Assembly (NCBI GenBank): GCA_016717655.1
Contig: JADKFC010000002.1
Span: 1-64,000, forward strand
DNA length: 64,000 nt
Source: Saprospiraceae bacterium
GTDB lineage: Bacteria; Bacteroidota; Bacteroidia; Chitinophagales; Saprospiraceae
Reading direction: 5' to 3'
This document shows positions 39,901 to 48,723 of this stretch, piece by piece. The position numbers and the translations under genes are program-made. Each line of letters begins with the position of its first letter. The first letter of the stretch is position 1. Under the pieces are notes generated by a model. It was given only the letters and a program-made list of their open reading frames with translations, did not search any database and was not told where the DNA came from.

Positions 39901-40137
39901 AAATTCAATATTGAAATTTTTCCTAATCCCTTTCAAGAACAGATCTGGGTAAAAAATCTTAAGGAAGATATCAATTTTAGCATTTTTAATGTGGGAGGAT
40001 TAATCGTAAAGAGAGGTCAGCTTGGAAGTGCGCAAACTATTTCAACATCCGATTTGGCAGACGGAGTTTACTGTATCATTTTAAGAGATTTAAAAGGAAA
40101 TATTATGGAAACCAGGAAACTAGTAAAATTGAAATGA
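36908..40137 (+). CDS. Subtilisin-like protein with beta-helix region and T9SS sorting domain, apparent frameshift
   Basis: After a signal peptide (LDLKAQ) the S8 fold is recognisable: Asp in AVFDRYFDVDH, His in VTHGTASMG, Asn in LILANRGGN and a divergent serine motif, YGSTSLSAGFVAG, in place of GTSMAxP. A right-handed beta-helix-like part (FIDNRRSVEF, SITNCEFFG) and a helical part follow. The T9SS domain (IEIFPNPFQEQIWV) lies in another frame; one added A in A5 39782-39786 joins YLSLHKK to LYPLSAYSRS, giving about 1076 residues. The stop overlaps the next start as ATGA, which supports the repair. Base composition is clearly more AT-rich than the flanks. Confidence 0.85.
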
Positions 40138-42284
40138 AGTTATTAAGTTTTGTCATATTCACTTTCGCAACTACAATAATTTTTGGACAACAGCCCTTTG
40201 TTTCTATCCTTAATTTGGATGGCAAATACTATGAGAGCATAGAAGGTTCACAGTTTCCGGAACAGGTTCATAAGATTGTGGTGGAGGATGATAGTATCAT
40301 TTCCTCCTTTCATGTCTGTTGGCTTTATGATTTTTCGCAATACATGTCAAAGCATGACAAAAATGGTAATTTTATTACTAGCAATCGGCTACCAGGTGAA
40401 TTGGATGATGGCATCAGTGGTTTTGGTGATGTTTGTTATGACAATGAATACTATTATTATGCCAGTGGCTTAGCGTTGGATTCGGGTTTAAAAATTGAGA
40501 AATATGATCAGGATTTTAATTTCGTGGAAGAAAAAATTATAATGCCCGATGAAATCGTACTTCCCGAGCAAAGCTTTAGTTACAGACATTTAAACATTTT
40601 TAAGGATTATATAATTGTGTCCGGTTTATTGTACAGAGATATTGAAAATTATGGTTCAGCACCTTCTTTGGCTTTTTGGATTAATAAAAATACATTAGAG
40701 TTAGATACCGTAATAACTCTTGAAGCAAATAAATCTGTGCTCAATTTGCCAGAAGTATTTCTAGACGGTGAAGACTACATAACTTTTATGACACATAAAT
40801 CAGACGGAAGTGATGATAATGTAGGTGTTATTACGTTTGATTCGAATAAAAATGTAGTAAATGAATGGTATTCAGATAACTTCTATCGATATTTATCTCA
40901 TTATCACATGGCCAAACTAAAGGACAGTAGCTATGTGTACACCATGCACAATGGCAACCTGGGTAATTTTACACGGATTGAAAAGAGAGACAAAGCTGGA
41001 AGTCTTATTTGGAAATCACGCCCCACACAAGGATTTTTAAAAGGTTCCAAATTGGCCGCCATGACCATTCAAAAATTAGTGGCTGCCAAAAATGGAGATA
41101 TTTTGGGCTGTGGCAATATGTATTGGCAAAACAGGGAAATCAATTTTGATTCCCTGCAGCAAATCTATTTTAAGCTAGGGGTGGAAGGACATAATTATAT
41201 CTATGAATTGTATAAAAAGTGTTATCCTATCTCTACTCCTTACATTTTTAGAATGAATACCACCGGTAATATGCTATGGCAGAGAGCTGTGGTGATGGTG
41301 GATAGCCTTGACCAGACTTCACCGGGTACCTTTTATGATATCGTAGAAGAAGCAGATGGCTCTATCGTTTACGGTGGCCGGATCGGTACATTTACATCTT
41401 ATGAAGCCCAACAGGAAAAGCCTCATAATTCAAACAGCATTTTGCTCAGACTGAATGCAGATGGATGTTATTCCAATTACCCCTGCACCCAATGGAAGAC
41501 CTATCTCCAGCCATCCAGGATTTTACCTTATTTTGATTTGCGAAATCGATGGCAGCTGTATAATCCCCAGTCAGAGCGAACCGTTTTTGCCAGAATGGCG
41601 GAAACGACCGAAATTATTAATGACAGGGAATATTTTATTTTAGAGGCATCAGACACCCCGGATTTTGCAAAAAAAGAGGTCATGGCCTATCTGCGTGTTG
41701 AAAATGAAAGGATGTATGCTTTGGAGACTACAGGTGAAAGGCTGGTTTTTGATTATTTTTTATTTCCCGAAGAAGAATGGAAATCAAATCTTATTTTGGA
41801 TACCAGTCAATTTGTTGTCATAGGCAATGGGTACAGGACCAAAGAATTTATTTTTAACGACATCAATGACAGACAAAAAACCTTTACCTGGTACAATGGC
41901 ATGGGATCTGTAGATGATTTTTTCTTTGATGGACACAACCCATCTTCAACCCTTCCTAAATGGAGAATTTGTAAATTTTGGATCAACAATGAACTAAAAT
42001 ATGAAAACGTTCCATTGTCCTGCCAGACCAATGAAGTAATAGATTTGGATTTGATCTCAACCCGGGTTTATCCCAATCCTTTTACTGACAACATTATTAT
42101 TGAGAACATAAAAGACTATGAAAAATACAGCATTGAAGATCTGAATGGCAGAAAAGTCATAAAAGGAAATTTGACTGAAAAATTGAAAATAGATGCTTCA
42201 TCTTTGCCCTCAGGCGTCTATTTTTTAACACTTTCAGGTCCTAATGAGCTAAAGAATCAGAGGACAATGATGATAAAAATGTAG
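40134..42284 (+). CDS. Secreted T9SS-sorted protein of unknown function
   Basis: The 716-residue protein has a signal peptide ending near IIFGQ and a beta-rich body reminiscent of propeller repeats (for example GFGDVCYDNEYYY, AAKNGDILGCGN, EADGSIVYGGRIG). It closes with a type A T9SS domain (VYPNPFTDNIIIENI, LPSGVYFLTLSG). It is translationally coupled to the subtilisin-like gene by a 4-base ATGA overlap, so the two form one operon and may act together at the cell surface. No enzyme motif was recognised. Confidence 0.82.
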   Translation: MKLLSFVIFTFATTIIFGQQPFVSILNLDGKYYESIEGSQFPEQVHKIVVEDDSIISSFHVCWLYDFSQYMSKHDKNGNFITSNRLPGELDDGISGFGDVCYDNEYYYYASGLALDSGLKIEKYDQDFNFVEEKIIMPDEIVLPEQSFSYRHLNIFKDYIIVSGLLYRDIENYGSAPSLAFWINKNTLELDTVITLEANKSVLNLPEVFLDGEDYITFMTHKSDGSDDNVGVITFDSNKNVVNEWYSDNFYRYLSHYHMAKLKDSSYVYTMHNGNLGNFTRIEKRDKAGSLIWKSRPTQGFLKGSKLAAMTIQKLVAAKNGDILGCGNMYWQNREINFDSLQQIYFKLGVEGHNYIYELYKKCYPISTPYIFRMNTTGNMLWQRAVVMVDSLDQTSPGTFYDIVEEADGSIVYGGRIGTFTSYEAQQEKPHNSNSILLRLNADGCYSNYPCTQWKTYLQPSRILPYFDLRNRWQLYNPQSERTVFARMAETTEIINDREYFILEASDTPDFAKKEVMAYLRVENERMYALETTGERLVFDYFLFPEEEWKSNLILDTSQFVVIGNGYRTKEFIFNDINDRQKTFTWYNGMGSVDDFFFDGHNPSSTLPKWRICKFWINNELKYENVPLSCQTNEVIDLDLISTRVYPNPFTDNIIIENIKDYEKYSIEDLNGRKVIKGNLTEKLKIDASSLPSGVYFLTLSGPNELKNQRTMMIKM

Positions 42285-42444
42285 TACCTGCCTCGGCATG
42301 TTGGGATATGTCCTCAGCGCTATCTCCCAACTGCTTCGTGGTTGGCGGCGGAGCGCGGAACGGCGGAGCGACGAGCGGCGGAGCGCGCAGAGCGGAGAGC
42401 GGGGGGAGCGGTAAGCCGTTGGCCGTAAGCGGTGGGTGGCCCCA

Positions 42445-42499
42445 ACACCGCTAATGCGGCATAGGGACAAGCCTGTCTAACTGGCGGTAAGCGGTGAGC
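42445..42499 (+). repeat. 55-bp direct repeat, right copy
   Basis: This copy differs from 36552-36606 at three positions, each an internal substitution. It is followed at once by a partial second copy of CCTGTCTAACTGGCG (from 42501). Upstream, about 42340-42440, lie degenerate GCGGAGC- and GCGGTAA-like units. The 369 bases between the T9SS gene and the GH3 gene hold only such repeats. Confidence 0.9.
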
Positions 42500-42553
42500 G
42501 GCCTGTCTAACTGGCGTTAGCCAAGTAGATAAGCGGTAAGCAGCACCAAGAAA

Positions 42554-42658
42554 CGCCATGCGCTATACGCTCCACGCTATACGCTATGCGCCATGCGCCA
42601 TGCGCTATACGCTATGCGCCCCGCGCTAAACGCTATACGCCCAGCGCTCTGCGCTACT
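42554..42658 (+). repeat. Array of 15 heptamer repeats (consensus CGCTATR)
   Basis: Fifteen consecutive 7-base units, mainly CGCTATA, CGCTATG and CGCCATG, keep CGC at the first three positions. The last unit, CGCTACT, supplies the complement of the GH3 stop codon TAG, so the array touches the coding end. Confidence 0.92.
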
Positions 42659-44936
42659 TAGACCAATTCACCCGCTTCGATTTGACAGCAGCACTGTTGG
42701 TGCCAATCATGATGTCAAAATCGCCGGCCTCCCATACGTGATTGAGGTCGTAGTTATAAAACCTAAGGTCTTCCGGGGTAATGGCAAATTTTACTTCTTT
42801 GCTTTCACCGGCTTGTATTTCTATTTTTTGGAAGCCTTTCAATTCTTTGACGGGGCGGGTAACAGAACCCACGACGTCGCGGATATAAAGTTGAACCACT
42901 TCTTTTCCTTTGTACTTACCGGTATTTTTTACAGTGACCGATGCCGTTAAGGTTTGATTGCCTTTGAGGGATGTGGCACTCAATTTGATATCTGAATATT
43001 CAAAGTTGCTGTAACTAAGGCCAAAGCCGAAAGGAAACTCAGGGTCGTTGCTCACATCGAGGTAGTTGCTGCGAAACTTTTGAAACCATTGACCTTCAGG
43101 GAGGGGTCTTCCTGTATTTTTGTGTGCGTAGTAGATCGGAATTTGTCCTACATTTTGAGGCCAGGTAGCCGAAAGTTTTCCAGAAGGATTGACATCGCCA
43201 AACAAAGCGTCTGCGATGCTGAGGCCAGCCTCGCTGCCAGGAAACCATACATTGAGGATGGCGTCCATATTGTCGTGTTCCCATGAGATGGTCATGGGGC
43301 GGCCAGTGAAAAGTACCACAACAATGGGTTTGCCTGTTTTTTTCAGGGCCATGAGCAGGTCTTTTTGTGCCTGTGGTATATCAAGGGATGATCTGCTCGA
43401 AGCCTCTCCCGTCATTTCTGCTGACTCGCCTACTGCTGCTACAATAACATCCGCCTTCCGCGCGGCATCCAGGGCTTCTTCAATCATATGGGCAGGTGAA
43501 CGATCATCTCTACCAGTGTTTTTACCAAAGATGGCATATCGCTCATCCAGGGCAGGGTCGTTGTCAATATTGGATCCCCTTGCATGGAGTACAGTTACCT
43601 TGTCTCCCGCTACCAATTTGATACCTTCCAAAAGTGAGACGGCCTGATCGTGTCTGGCAGCCACACTCCAGGTGCCGGGCATGTTGACCTTGTTGTTGGC
43701 AAGCGGGCCTACCAGAGCGATGGTACCCTTTTTTGAAAGAGGGAGAATGTTGTTGTTGTTTTTCATCAGTACAAAGGTCTCCGCGGCCAGTTTTCTGGCT
43801 TCTGACCTGTGTTCTTTAGAGAAAACCTCTTTGCCCGCTCTGGTGGCATCGCAGTAGCGGTATGGATCGTCAAAGAGGCCCAGCTTGTATTTGATTTCCA
43901 GGATGCGGCGACACGCATCGTTGATCTGTTTTTCGGTCACCTTGCCTTCTTTCAAAGATTTGCCAAGTGTGGTGAGCATACCTTCTCCCACCATGTCCAT
44001 ATCAATGCCTGCATCCAGGGCCCTGGCCGTTACGGTTTGCAGATCACCAATGCCGTGGTCCATCATCTCATTGATGCCGGTGTAATCGGTCACTACCAAG
44101 CCATTGAATCCCCATTGTTTGCGAAGCACATCCGTCAACAGCCATTTGTTGGCAGTAGCGGGTACTCCTTCTATTTCATTGAATGAAGCCATCACACTGG
44201 CACAACCGGCATCAACGGCTCCCTTGTAAGGAGGAAAATAATCGTTGTACATGCGCTGGCGACTCATATCGGTGGTGTTGTAATCGCGACCGGCTTCAGA
44301 TGCTCCATATAAAGCGTAGTGTTTTACACAGGCAGCAACTGTATTGGGCAGGGATAAGTCCTTGCCCTGATACCCCCGCACCATGGCTGCGGCTATTTGA
44401 TAGCCGAGGTATGGATCTTCACCGATACCTTCTGCAATGCGGCCCCAGCGGGGATCTCTGCAGATATCTACCATGGGTGAAAAGGTCCAGTTGATGCCAT
44501 CCGCACTGGCTTCAATGGCAGCTATAGGGGCACTTCTTTCTACAAGATCCATATCCCAGCTACTGGATAATCCCAAAGGAATGGGAAAAACGGTTTCGTA
44601 ACCGTGGATAACATCCATCCCAAAAATCATAGGTATTTTCAGTCTGCTTTCCTCAACCGCAATGCGCTGGATGTCCTTGATCTTGGCCACCGACTTGATG
44701 TTAAAAAGTCCACCTACCTTGCCGGCTCTGATCTTAGTGGCAATGTCGGAACTAGATGCCTGGCCGGTGGTAATATCACCACTCACCGGAAGGTTGAGCT
44801 GACCCAGTTTTTCTTCCAGGGTCATTTTTTTCATCAATTGGTCGACAAAACTTTTCATCGACTTTTGGGCATAGACAGGCTGACAAACAGCCACTCCCAT
44901 AACAAGGGCTAAATAAAGGAAAGATTTGAATCTCAT
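42654..44936 (-). CDS. Glycoside hydrolase family 3 beta-glucosidase (BglX-like)
   Basis: A signal peptide (MRFKSFLYLALVMG, cleavage near VYAQ) marks export to the periplasm. The GH3 N-terminal barrel has IPMIFGMDVIHGYETVFPIP, ACVKHYALYG and the nucleophile Asp in GFNGLVVTDYTG; the C-terminal alpha/beta-sandwich and fibronectin III-like domain (LYIRDVVGSVTRPVKELKGF) are complete. The enzyme probably removes terminal glucose or related sugars from oligosaccharides. I start at 44936, since the open frame to 45038 would overlap the SGNH gene and precede the signal peptide. Length is about 760 residues, typical of BglX. Confidence 0.92.
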   Translation of the reverse strand: MRFKSFLYLALVMGVAVCQPVYAQKSMKSFVDQLMKKMTLEEKLGQLNLPVSGDITTGQASSSDIATKIRAGKVGGLFNIKSVAKIKDIQRIAVEESRLKIPMIFGMDVIHGYETVFPIPLGLSSSWDMDLVERSAPIAAIEASADGINWTFSPMVDICRDPRWGRIAEGIGEDPYLGYQIAAAMVRGYQGKDLSLPNTVAACVKHYALYGASEAGRDYNTTDMSRQRMYNDYFPPYKGAVDAGCASVMASFNEIEGVPATANKWLLTDVLRKQWGFNGLVVTDYTGINEMMDHGIGDLQTVTARALDAGIDMDMVGEGMLTTLGKSLKEGKVTEKQINDACRRILEIKYKLGLFDDPYRYCDATRAGKEVFSKEHRSEARKLAAETFVLMKNNNNILPLSKKGTIALVGPLANNKVNMPGTWSVAARHDQAVSLLEGIKLVAGDKVTVLHARGSNIDNDPALDERYAIFGKNTGRDDRSPAHMIEEALDAARKADVIVAAVGESAEMTGEASSRSSLDIPQAQKDLLMALKKTGKPIVVVLFTGRPMTISWEHDNMDAILNVWFPGSEAGLSIADALFGDVNPSGKLSATWPQNVGQIPIYYAHKNTGRPLPEGQWFQKFRSNYLDVSNDPEFPFGFGLSYSNFEYSDIKLSATSLKGNQTLTASVTVKNTGKYKGKEVVQLYIRDVVGSVTRPVKELKGFQKIEIQAGESKEVKFAITPEDLRFYNYDLNHVWEAGDFDIMIGTNSAAVKSKRVNWSK

Positions 44937-45000
44937 GATCTGAAAATTAAGAGAAACAAATGTAGCAAATCCGAATGAAAAAAGGAATGACCACCAACAT

Positions 45001-46833
45001 TTACTTGAGGGAGGCGCGCAGCAAAAGTTGACTGCCATCTTCCCATCTTACGACTACCTCAATGGTTTTATGCTCTTCGGTGGATACACCCAGCGGCCAT
45101 GTGTTTTTACCTCCAGCCACTATTAAACTATTTAGCATGCCGCCTTTTTCATTTTTGACTTCCAATGCTATTGGGCCGCTCTTTGTGCCTGAATGGGTCA
45201 GCTCCCATGCCTGACTCCTGCCATTGGCTTTTAAAACGGCACTGCCGTTGGGCACTGCTTCTGCTACCTCCGTTTCCGGGCTTTGTTCGGTGGTAACCAC
45301 ACAGCCTCTTTGGGCAAAAACACTGGCCATGATCAAATTATGAATAAGCCGGTGTCCCTTGTCATTTAAGTGCACACCATCACCCGAATCATACTCCGAA
45401 AGGATCCACCCTCTGGCATCCGCCAGCGGCGACCACAGGTCGATGGCCCGATCGCCGAAATGATCAAGAATGGCGTCCTTTACTTGTCTTTGGATGGCTA
45501 TCTGTGCTGTATCCGCAAAGTTTCTGGGCTGGGAGGTGGTGATCCAAAACTGCACCCCCGCCAACCTGGCTACATTTTGAAGCCATTTAAAATTGGCCAT
45601 CTGGTCAGCTGCAGTCAGGTAATTGGCAGCATCGTTGGAAGGCATGTTGACAATGATGCCTGCAGGATTAAATGTAAACGCTTTGCTTATGTTGAGGGTG
45701 GCATCGGGCGGAAAACCCAGTCCTGTAAATACAAAGTCGGAAGGCATGATGTGAAAGCTGGTAATGCCCCCTCTGCCAAGATTGATGATTTGATACCGAC
45801 TGTCATCGCTGAGGGTGCTGGCCGTCCTGTCGACCCAGGCGCTGTCCTGAATACTGGCCCCGGCTCCCTCTGCGGTGGAAGAACCCAAGACCACCCAGGT
45901 ACATTTTTCCTGACTGTTGGCCAGGGTAAAAAACATTTGTGTGGTATCACCGGCAGAAGTAGAGGAAATCGCCACCAGACATTTGTCACTATTGGCAGGT
46001 ACCACCTTCCAGAGATAAGACCCCGGGCCGGCAGCTACCTTGGCAATCGTTTGCCAATCATTTCCTTCATTGAGAGAATAAGATAAGGTAACAGAATCTA
46101 CGTTGACAGATGTCCATCGGATAGGCAATGTTTTACCACTTTGCCAGTACTCCCCTCCGCTGGGTTGTTTTAATTCGACTATCTGGGTGTTATCATTGGC
46201 ATCTCTTTGATAGCTGATGCGCATGGCACCCAGGTAATAAAAACCATTAAAGTTGTTATTGGCAGGACCTTTTTGCACCCTAACCTTTATGGTGCCATCG
46301 GGAGAAGGACGTAAATTGCCCGTTACCCACTCGCCCTCATTATTGGAGACTTCCAGATAGAGGTTGATTTCAGTGGCGCCAATTAATCGGTAAGCTGTTT
46401 GCCTACTATCCATGGCCTGCATTCTCGATGCAAAAAATGAAAATGTATACAAACGTTGTACATCCAGGCCTTCAAAAACGAGTTCGGCATCCGGTTCGAT
46501 CTTACCTTCAAAGCTGATGTCATTGCCATAAAAACCGTCAACACTGACGGTAGAGGGCAAGCCGGCAGCTGCCAGGGGAGTGGTAGTGCCTACAGAGTAA
46601 ACATTGCTAAAAGCATTGCTTACCAAAACAGCAACAGAACTCGGCTCGCCATTTTGATTCAAAAGCTGCGTTATCTGGCCCATTACAGGATCCTTGAGTT
46701 GGTTCCAGGGTGCGGGGCCATCTATGGCACCCAAATCCAACAATAGTGTGTCGCGGGCACCCATTTGAGCATGAACAGGTGATAAAATCCAGGCAAAGAA
46801 AAAGGGCACCCAAAAGAAAGCCTTGAACCACAT
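45001..46833 (-). CDS. Secreted SGNH/GDSL-type hydrolase with N-terminal beta domains
   Basis: The 610-residue protein has a signal peptide (SPVHAQ), a jelly-roll-like first domain (about 25-200), an Ig-like middle (SGGEYWQSGKTLPIRW) and an SGNH esterase domain from about residue 310. SGNH blocks are visible: GSSTAEG (Ser), GRGGITS (Gly), MPSNDAA (Asn) and DGVHLNDKG (Asp/His). A short beta-rich tail follows. It probably deacetylates a glycan. It is upstream of the GH3 gene on the same strand with a 64-base gap, so co-expression for polysaccharide use is plausible. Confidence 0.85.
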   Translation of the reverse strand: MWFKAFFWVPFFFAWILSPVHAQMGARDTLLLDLGAIDGPAPWNQLKDPVMGQITQLLNQNGEPSSVAVLVSNAFSNVYSVGTTTPLAAAGLPSTVSVDGFYGNDISFEGKIEPDAELVFEGLDVQRLYTFSFFASRMQAMDSRQTAYRLIGATEINLYLEVSNNEGEWVTGNLRPSPDGTIKVRVQKGPANNNFNGFYYLGAMRISYQRDANDNTQIVELKQPSGGEYWQSGKTLPIRWTSVNVDSVTLSYSLNEGNDWQTIAKVAAGPGSYLWKVVPANSDKCLVAISSTSAGDTTQMFFTLANSQEKCTWVVLGSSTAEGAGASIQDSAWVDRTASTLSDDSRYQIINLGRGGITSFHIMPSDFVFTGLGFPPDATLNISKAFTFNPAGIIVNMPSNDAANYLTAADQMANFKWLQNVARLAGVQFWITTSQPRNFADTAQIAIQRQVKDAILDHFGDRAIDLWSPLADARGWILSEYDSGDGVHLNDKGHRLIHNLIMASVFAQRGCVVTTEQSPETEVAEAVPNGSAVLKANGRSQAWELTHSGTKSGPIALEVKNEKGGMLNSLIVAGGKNTWPLGVSTEEHKTIEVVVRWEDGSQLLLRASLK

Positions 46834-46944
46834 GGCAGTTGCTATTTTACACTAAGGTAAAGCAAATTCTATCACAAGCCAAGCCCTGTTATTTGTTCAT
46901 TTGAGCTTCAACAAAATTGTTAAGTATGTCCAGAGATCAGATAT

Positions 46945-46952
46945 TATTTTTG
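46945..46952 (+). promoter_or_regulatory. -7 promoter element of the Crp/Fnr regulator
   Basis: TATTTTTG matches TAnnTTTG, 29 bases before the ATG at 46982. A TTG at 46917-46919 is a possible -33 but with a long, 25-base spacer. Confidence 0.45.
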
Positions 46953-46981
46953 GGTAAGGGCAGGACTTCTTATTTTACAGC

Positions 46982-47581
46982 ATGAAACACATTCATTTTA
47001 CCTCTTTCCTGACCAATAATGCCGAGTTTGAAAAAAACTACATTGAAAAATTGGTGGGACAGTGTGCGCATAAAAAATTTGAGAAAGATGCTTTCCTCTT
47101 AAGAGAAGGAGAAGAATGTAAGTATGTGTTTTTTGTGGAAAAAGGACTTTTGCGCCAATACTACCTGGATACGGCCGGGAAGGAGCATACCATTCAGTTT
47201 GCCCCCGAAAATTGGTTGATATCCGACCGCGACGCCTTGTTTTTTAAGCAAGGTGCCCAGTACTTCATCCAGGCTGTGGAGGATGCTGAGGTGTTGTATA
47301 TTGAAGAAGACCTCATCTTACAGTTATCGCGACAAGATGCTGCCTTTCACAGTTACAACAACCAACTGCTGCACAACCACATCAGACAGTTGCAAAAAAG
47401 AATCAGGCTCTTGCTCAGTGCTACTGCAGAAGAGCGTTATCTCGATTTTACTGCTACTTATCCCGACCTCCTTATGCGATTACCCCAGACCATGGTTGCC
47501 TCCTACCTTGGCATTACCCCTGAAAGTCTGAGCAGGGTCAGGAAGGGATTGGCCGAAAAAAACCAACGACGCATTACTTAA
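46982..47581 (+). CDS. Crp/Fnr-family transcriptional regulator
   Basis: The 199-residue protein has a cyclic-nucleotide-binding-type beta-roll (FLLREGEECKYVFFVEKGLLRQYY, about residues 38-62), a long central helix (IRQLQKRIRLLLS) and a C-terminal helix-turn-helix ending in MVASYLGITPESLSRVRKGL. The arginine needed for cAMP phosphate binding is not clearly present, as is common in Bacteroidota members. It lies 67 bases upstream of pirin on the same strand, though pirin has its own promoter. Control of pirin is a guess from proximity. Confidence 0.88.
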   Translation: MKHIHFTSFLTNNAEFEKNYIEKLVGQCAHKKFEKDAFLLREGEECKYVFFVEKGLLRQYYLDTAGKEHTIQFAPENWLISDRDALFFKQGAQYFIQAVEDAEVLYIEEDLILQLSRQDAAFHSYNNQLLHNHIRQLQKRIRLLLSATAEERYLDFTATYPDLLMRLPQTMVASYLGITPESLSRVRKGLAEKNQRRIT

Positions 47582-47591
47582 CATAGATCAA

Positions 47592-47621
47592 TTGGGCTCT
47601 GCTCCAGACCCTGTAGTTTTG
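47592..47621 (+). promoter_or_regulatory. Promoter of the pirin gene (-33 and -7 elements)
   Basis: TTG (47592-47594), a 19-base spacer and TAGTTTTG (47614-47621) exactly fit the Bacteroidota consensus. The -7 element is 27 bases before the pirin ATG at 47649. Confidence 0.75.
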
Positions 47622-47648
47622 TGGCATTAATTAAATAAATACAATGCC

Positions 47649-48524
47649 ATGTCAATAAAACACGTAGAAATGATTGCCACCCCCTCAGCCCCCCATTACG
47701 TAGGCGACGGATTCAGGGTACACAACTTTATACCGAGCTATCCCCGGATGGATATGAAAAGAATGGATCCCTTTATTATGCTGGATTATAATTCCAAATT
47801 TCATTTTCCCCCAAGTGAAAGACCAAGGGGCGTAGATGTCCACCCCCACAGAGGATTTGAAACCGTGACCATCGCCTACAAAGGAAGGGTAGAGCACCAC
47901 GACAGTTCGGGCGGTGGCGGTGTGATTGGAGAGGGAGATGTACAGTGGATGACGGCTGCCTCCGGGGTGCTGCACAAAGAATTTCATGAGTCAGAATGGA
48001 GTAAAAAAGGAGGAGAATTTCAGATGGTCCAGTTATGGGTCAACCTGCCTGCCAAACACAAAATGGACCCACCTAAGTACCAGGCCCTGGAAAACAGTAA
48101 AATGACAAAGGTGCCCCTGGCCGATGGCAACAGCTGGGTAGAAGTCATTGCCGGCGCTTACCAGGGCCACCAGGGTTCGGCCAGTACCTTCAGTCCTATG
48201 CACATTTACAATGTTAAAATGAAGGCTGGAGCAGTCGCTGACTTTACCCTACCCACTAACTTCAATACCGCCTTACTGGTTATTGAAGGCTCCATTACCA
48301 TCAACGGCACCGAAAAAGCCCAAGGCGACCAGATGGCCCTTTTTGCCAACAGCGGCGAAAATTTCAGCGTCCTTGCGGACCAGGATGCCATTGTGTTGAT
48401 CTTAAGCGGTGAGCCTCTCAACGAGCCCATTGCCGCCCACGGCCCCTTTGTAATGAATACCCGCGAAGAACTCATAGCCGCATTTACCGCTTTCAACGAA
48501 GGTAAGTTTGGGTATTTGGAGTGA
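47649..48524 (+). CDS. Pirin family protein
   Basis: This two-cupin protein of 291 residues has the metal-binding His set of pirins: GVDVHPHRGFETVTIAY and GRVEHHDSSG, then EGDVQWMTAASGVLHKEFH. The second cupin (MHIYNVKMKAGAV) is more degenerate. Pirins are reported as quercetinase-like enzymes or redox-linked regulators; the role here is open. The frame is intact. A 12-bp-stem hairpin follows at 48553. Confidence 0.92.
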   Translation: MSIKHVEMIATPSAPHYVGDGFRVHNFIPSYPRMDMKRMDPFIMLDYNSKFHFPPSERPRGVDVHPHRGFETVTIAYKGRVEHHDSSGGGGVIGEGDVQWMTAASGVLHKEFHESEWSKKGGEFQMVQLWVNLPAKHKMDPPKYQALENSKMTKVPLADGNSWVEVIAGAYQGHQGSASTFSPMHIYNVKMKAGAVADFTLPTNFNTALLVIEGSITINGTEKAQGDQMALFANSGENFSVLADQDAIVLILSGEPLNEPIAAHGPFVMNTREELIAAFTAFNEGKFGYLE

Positions 48525-48552
48525 TGGGGATCTTATTAAGATAAAGGATGAT

Positions 48553-48594
48553 CTTTGAAGCCGGATTAAGGTAATAACTAAACCGGCTTCAAAG
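48553..48594. terminator. Long-stem hairpin after pirin, probable terminator
   Basis: CTTTGAAGCCGG (48553-48564) pairs perfectly with CCGGCTTCAAAG (48583-48594) across an 18-base AT-rich loop, followed by TATTTGTTTTT on the plus strand. It lies between convergent genes. The loop is long for a classical terminator. Confidence 0.6.
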
Positions 48595-48723
48595 TATTTG
48601 TTTTTACTCTATCGTGAAATTTTGGATATGCTTTGATCAACACTTTCATGTGATTATGATGATCTCAAAAAATGGATCAAAAGTTTCGTCACAAGGAAGT
48701 CGAAACTGGGTCAAAGTACTTGC

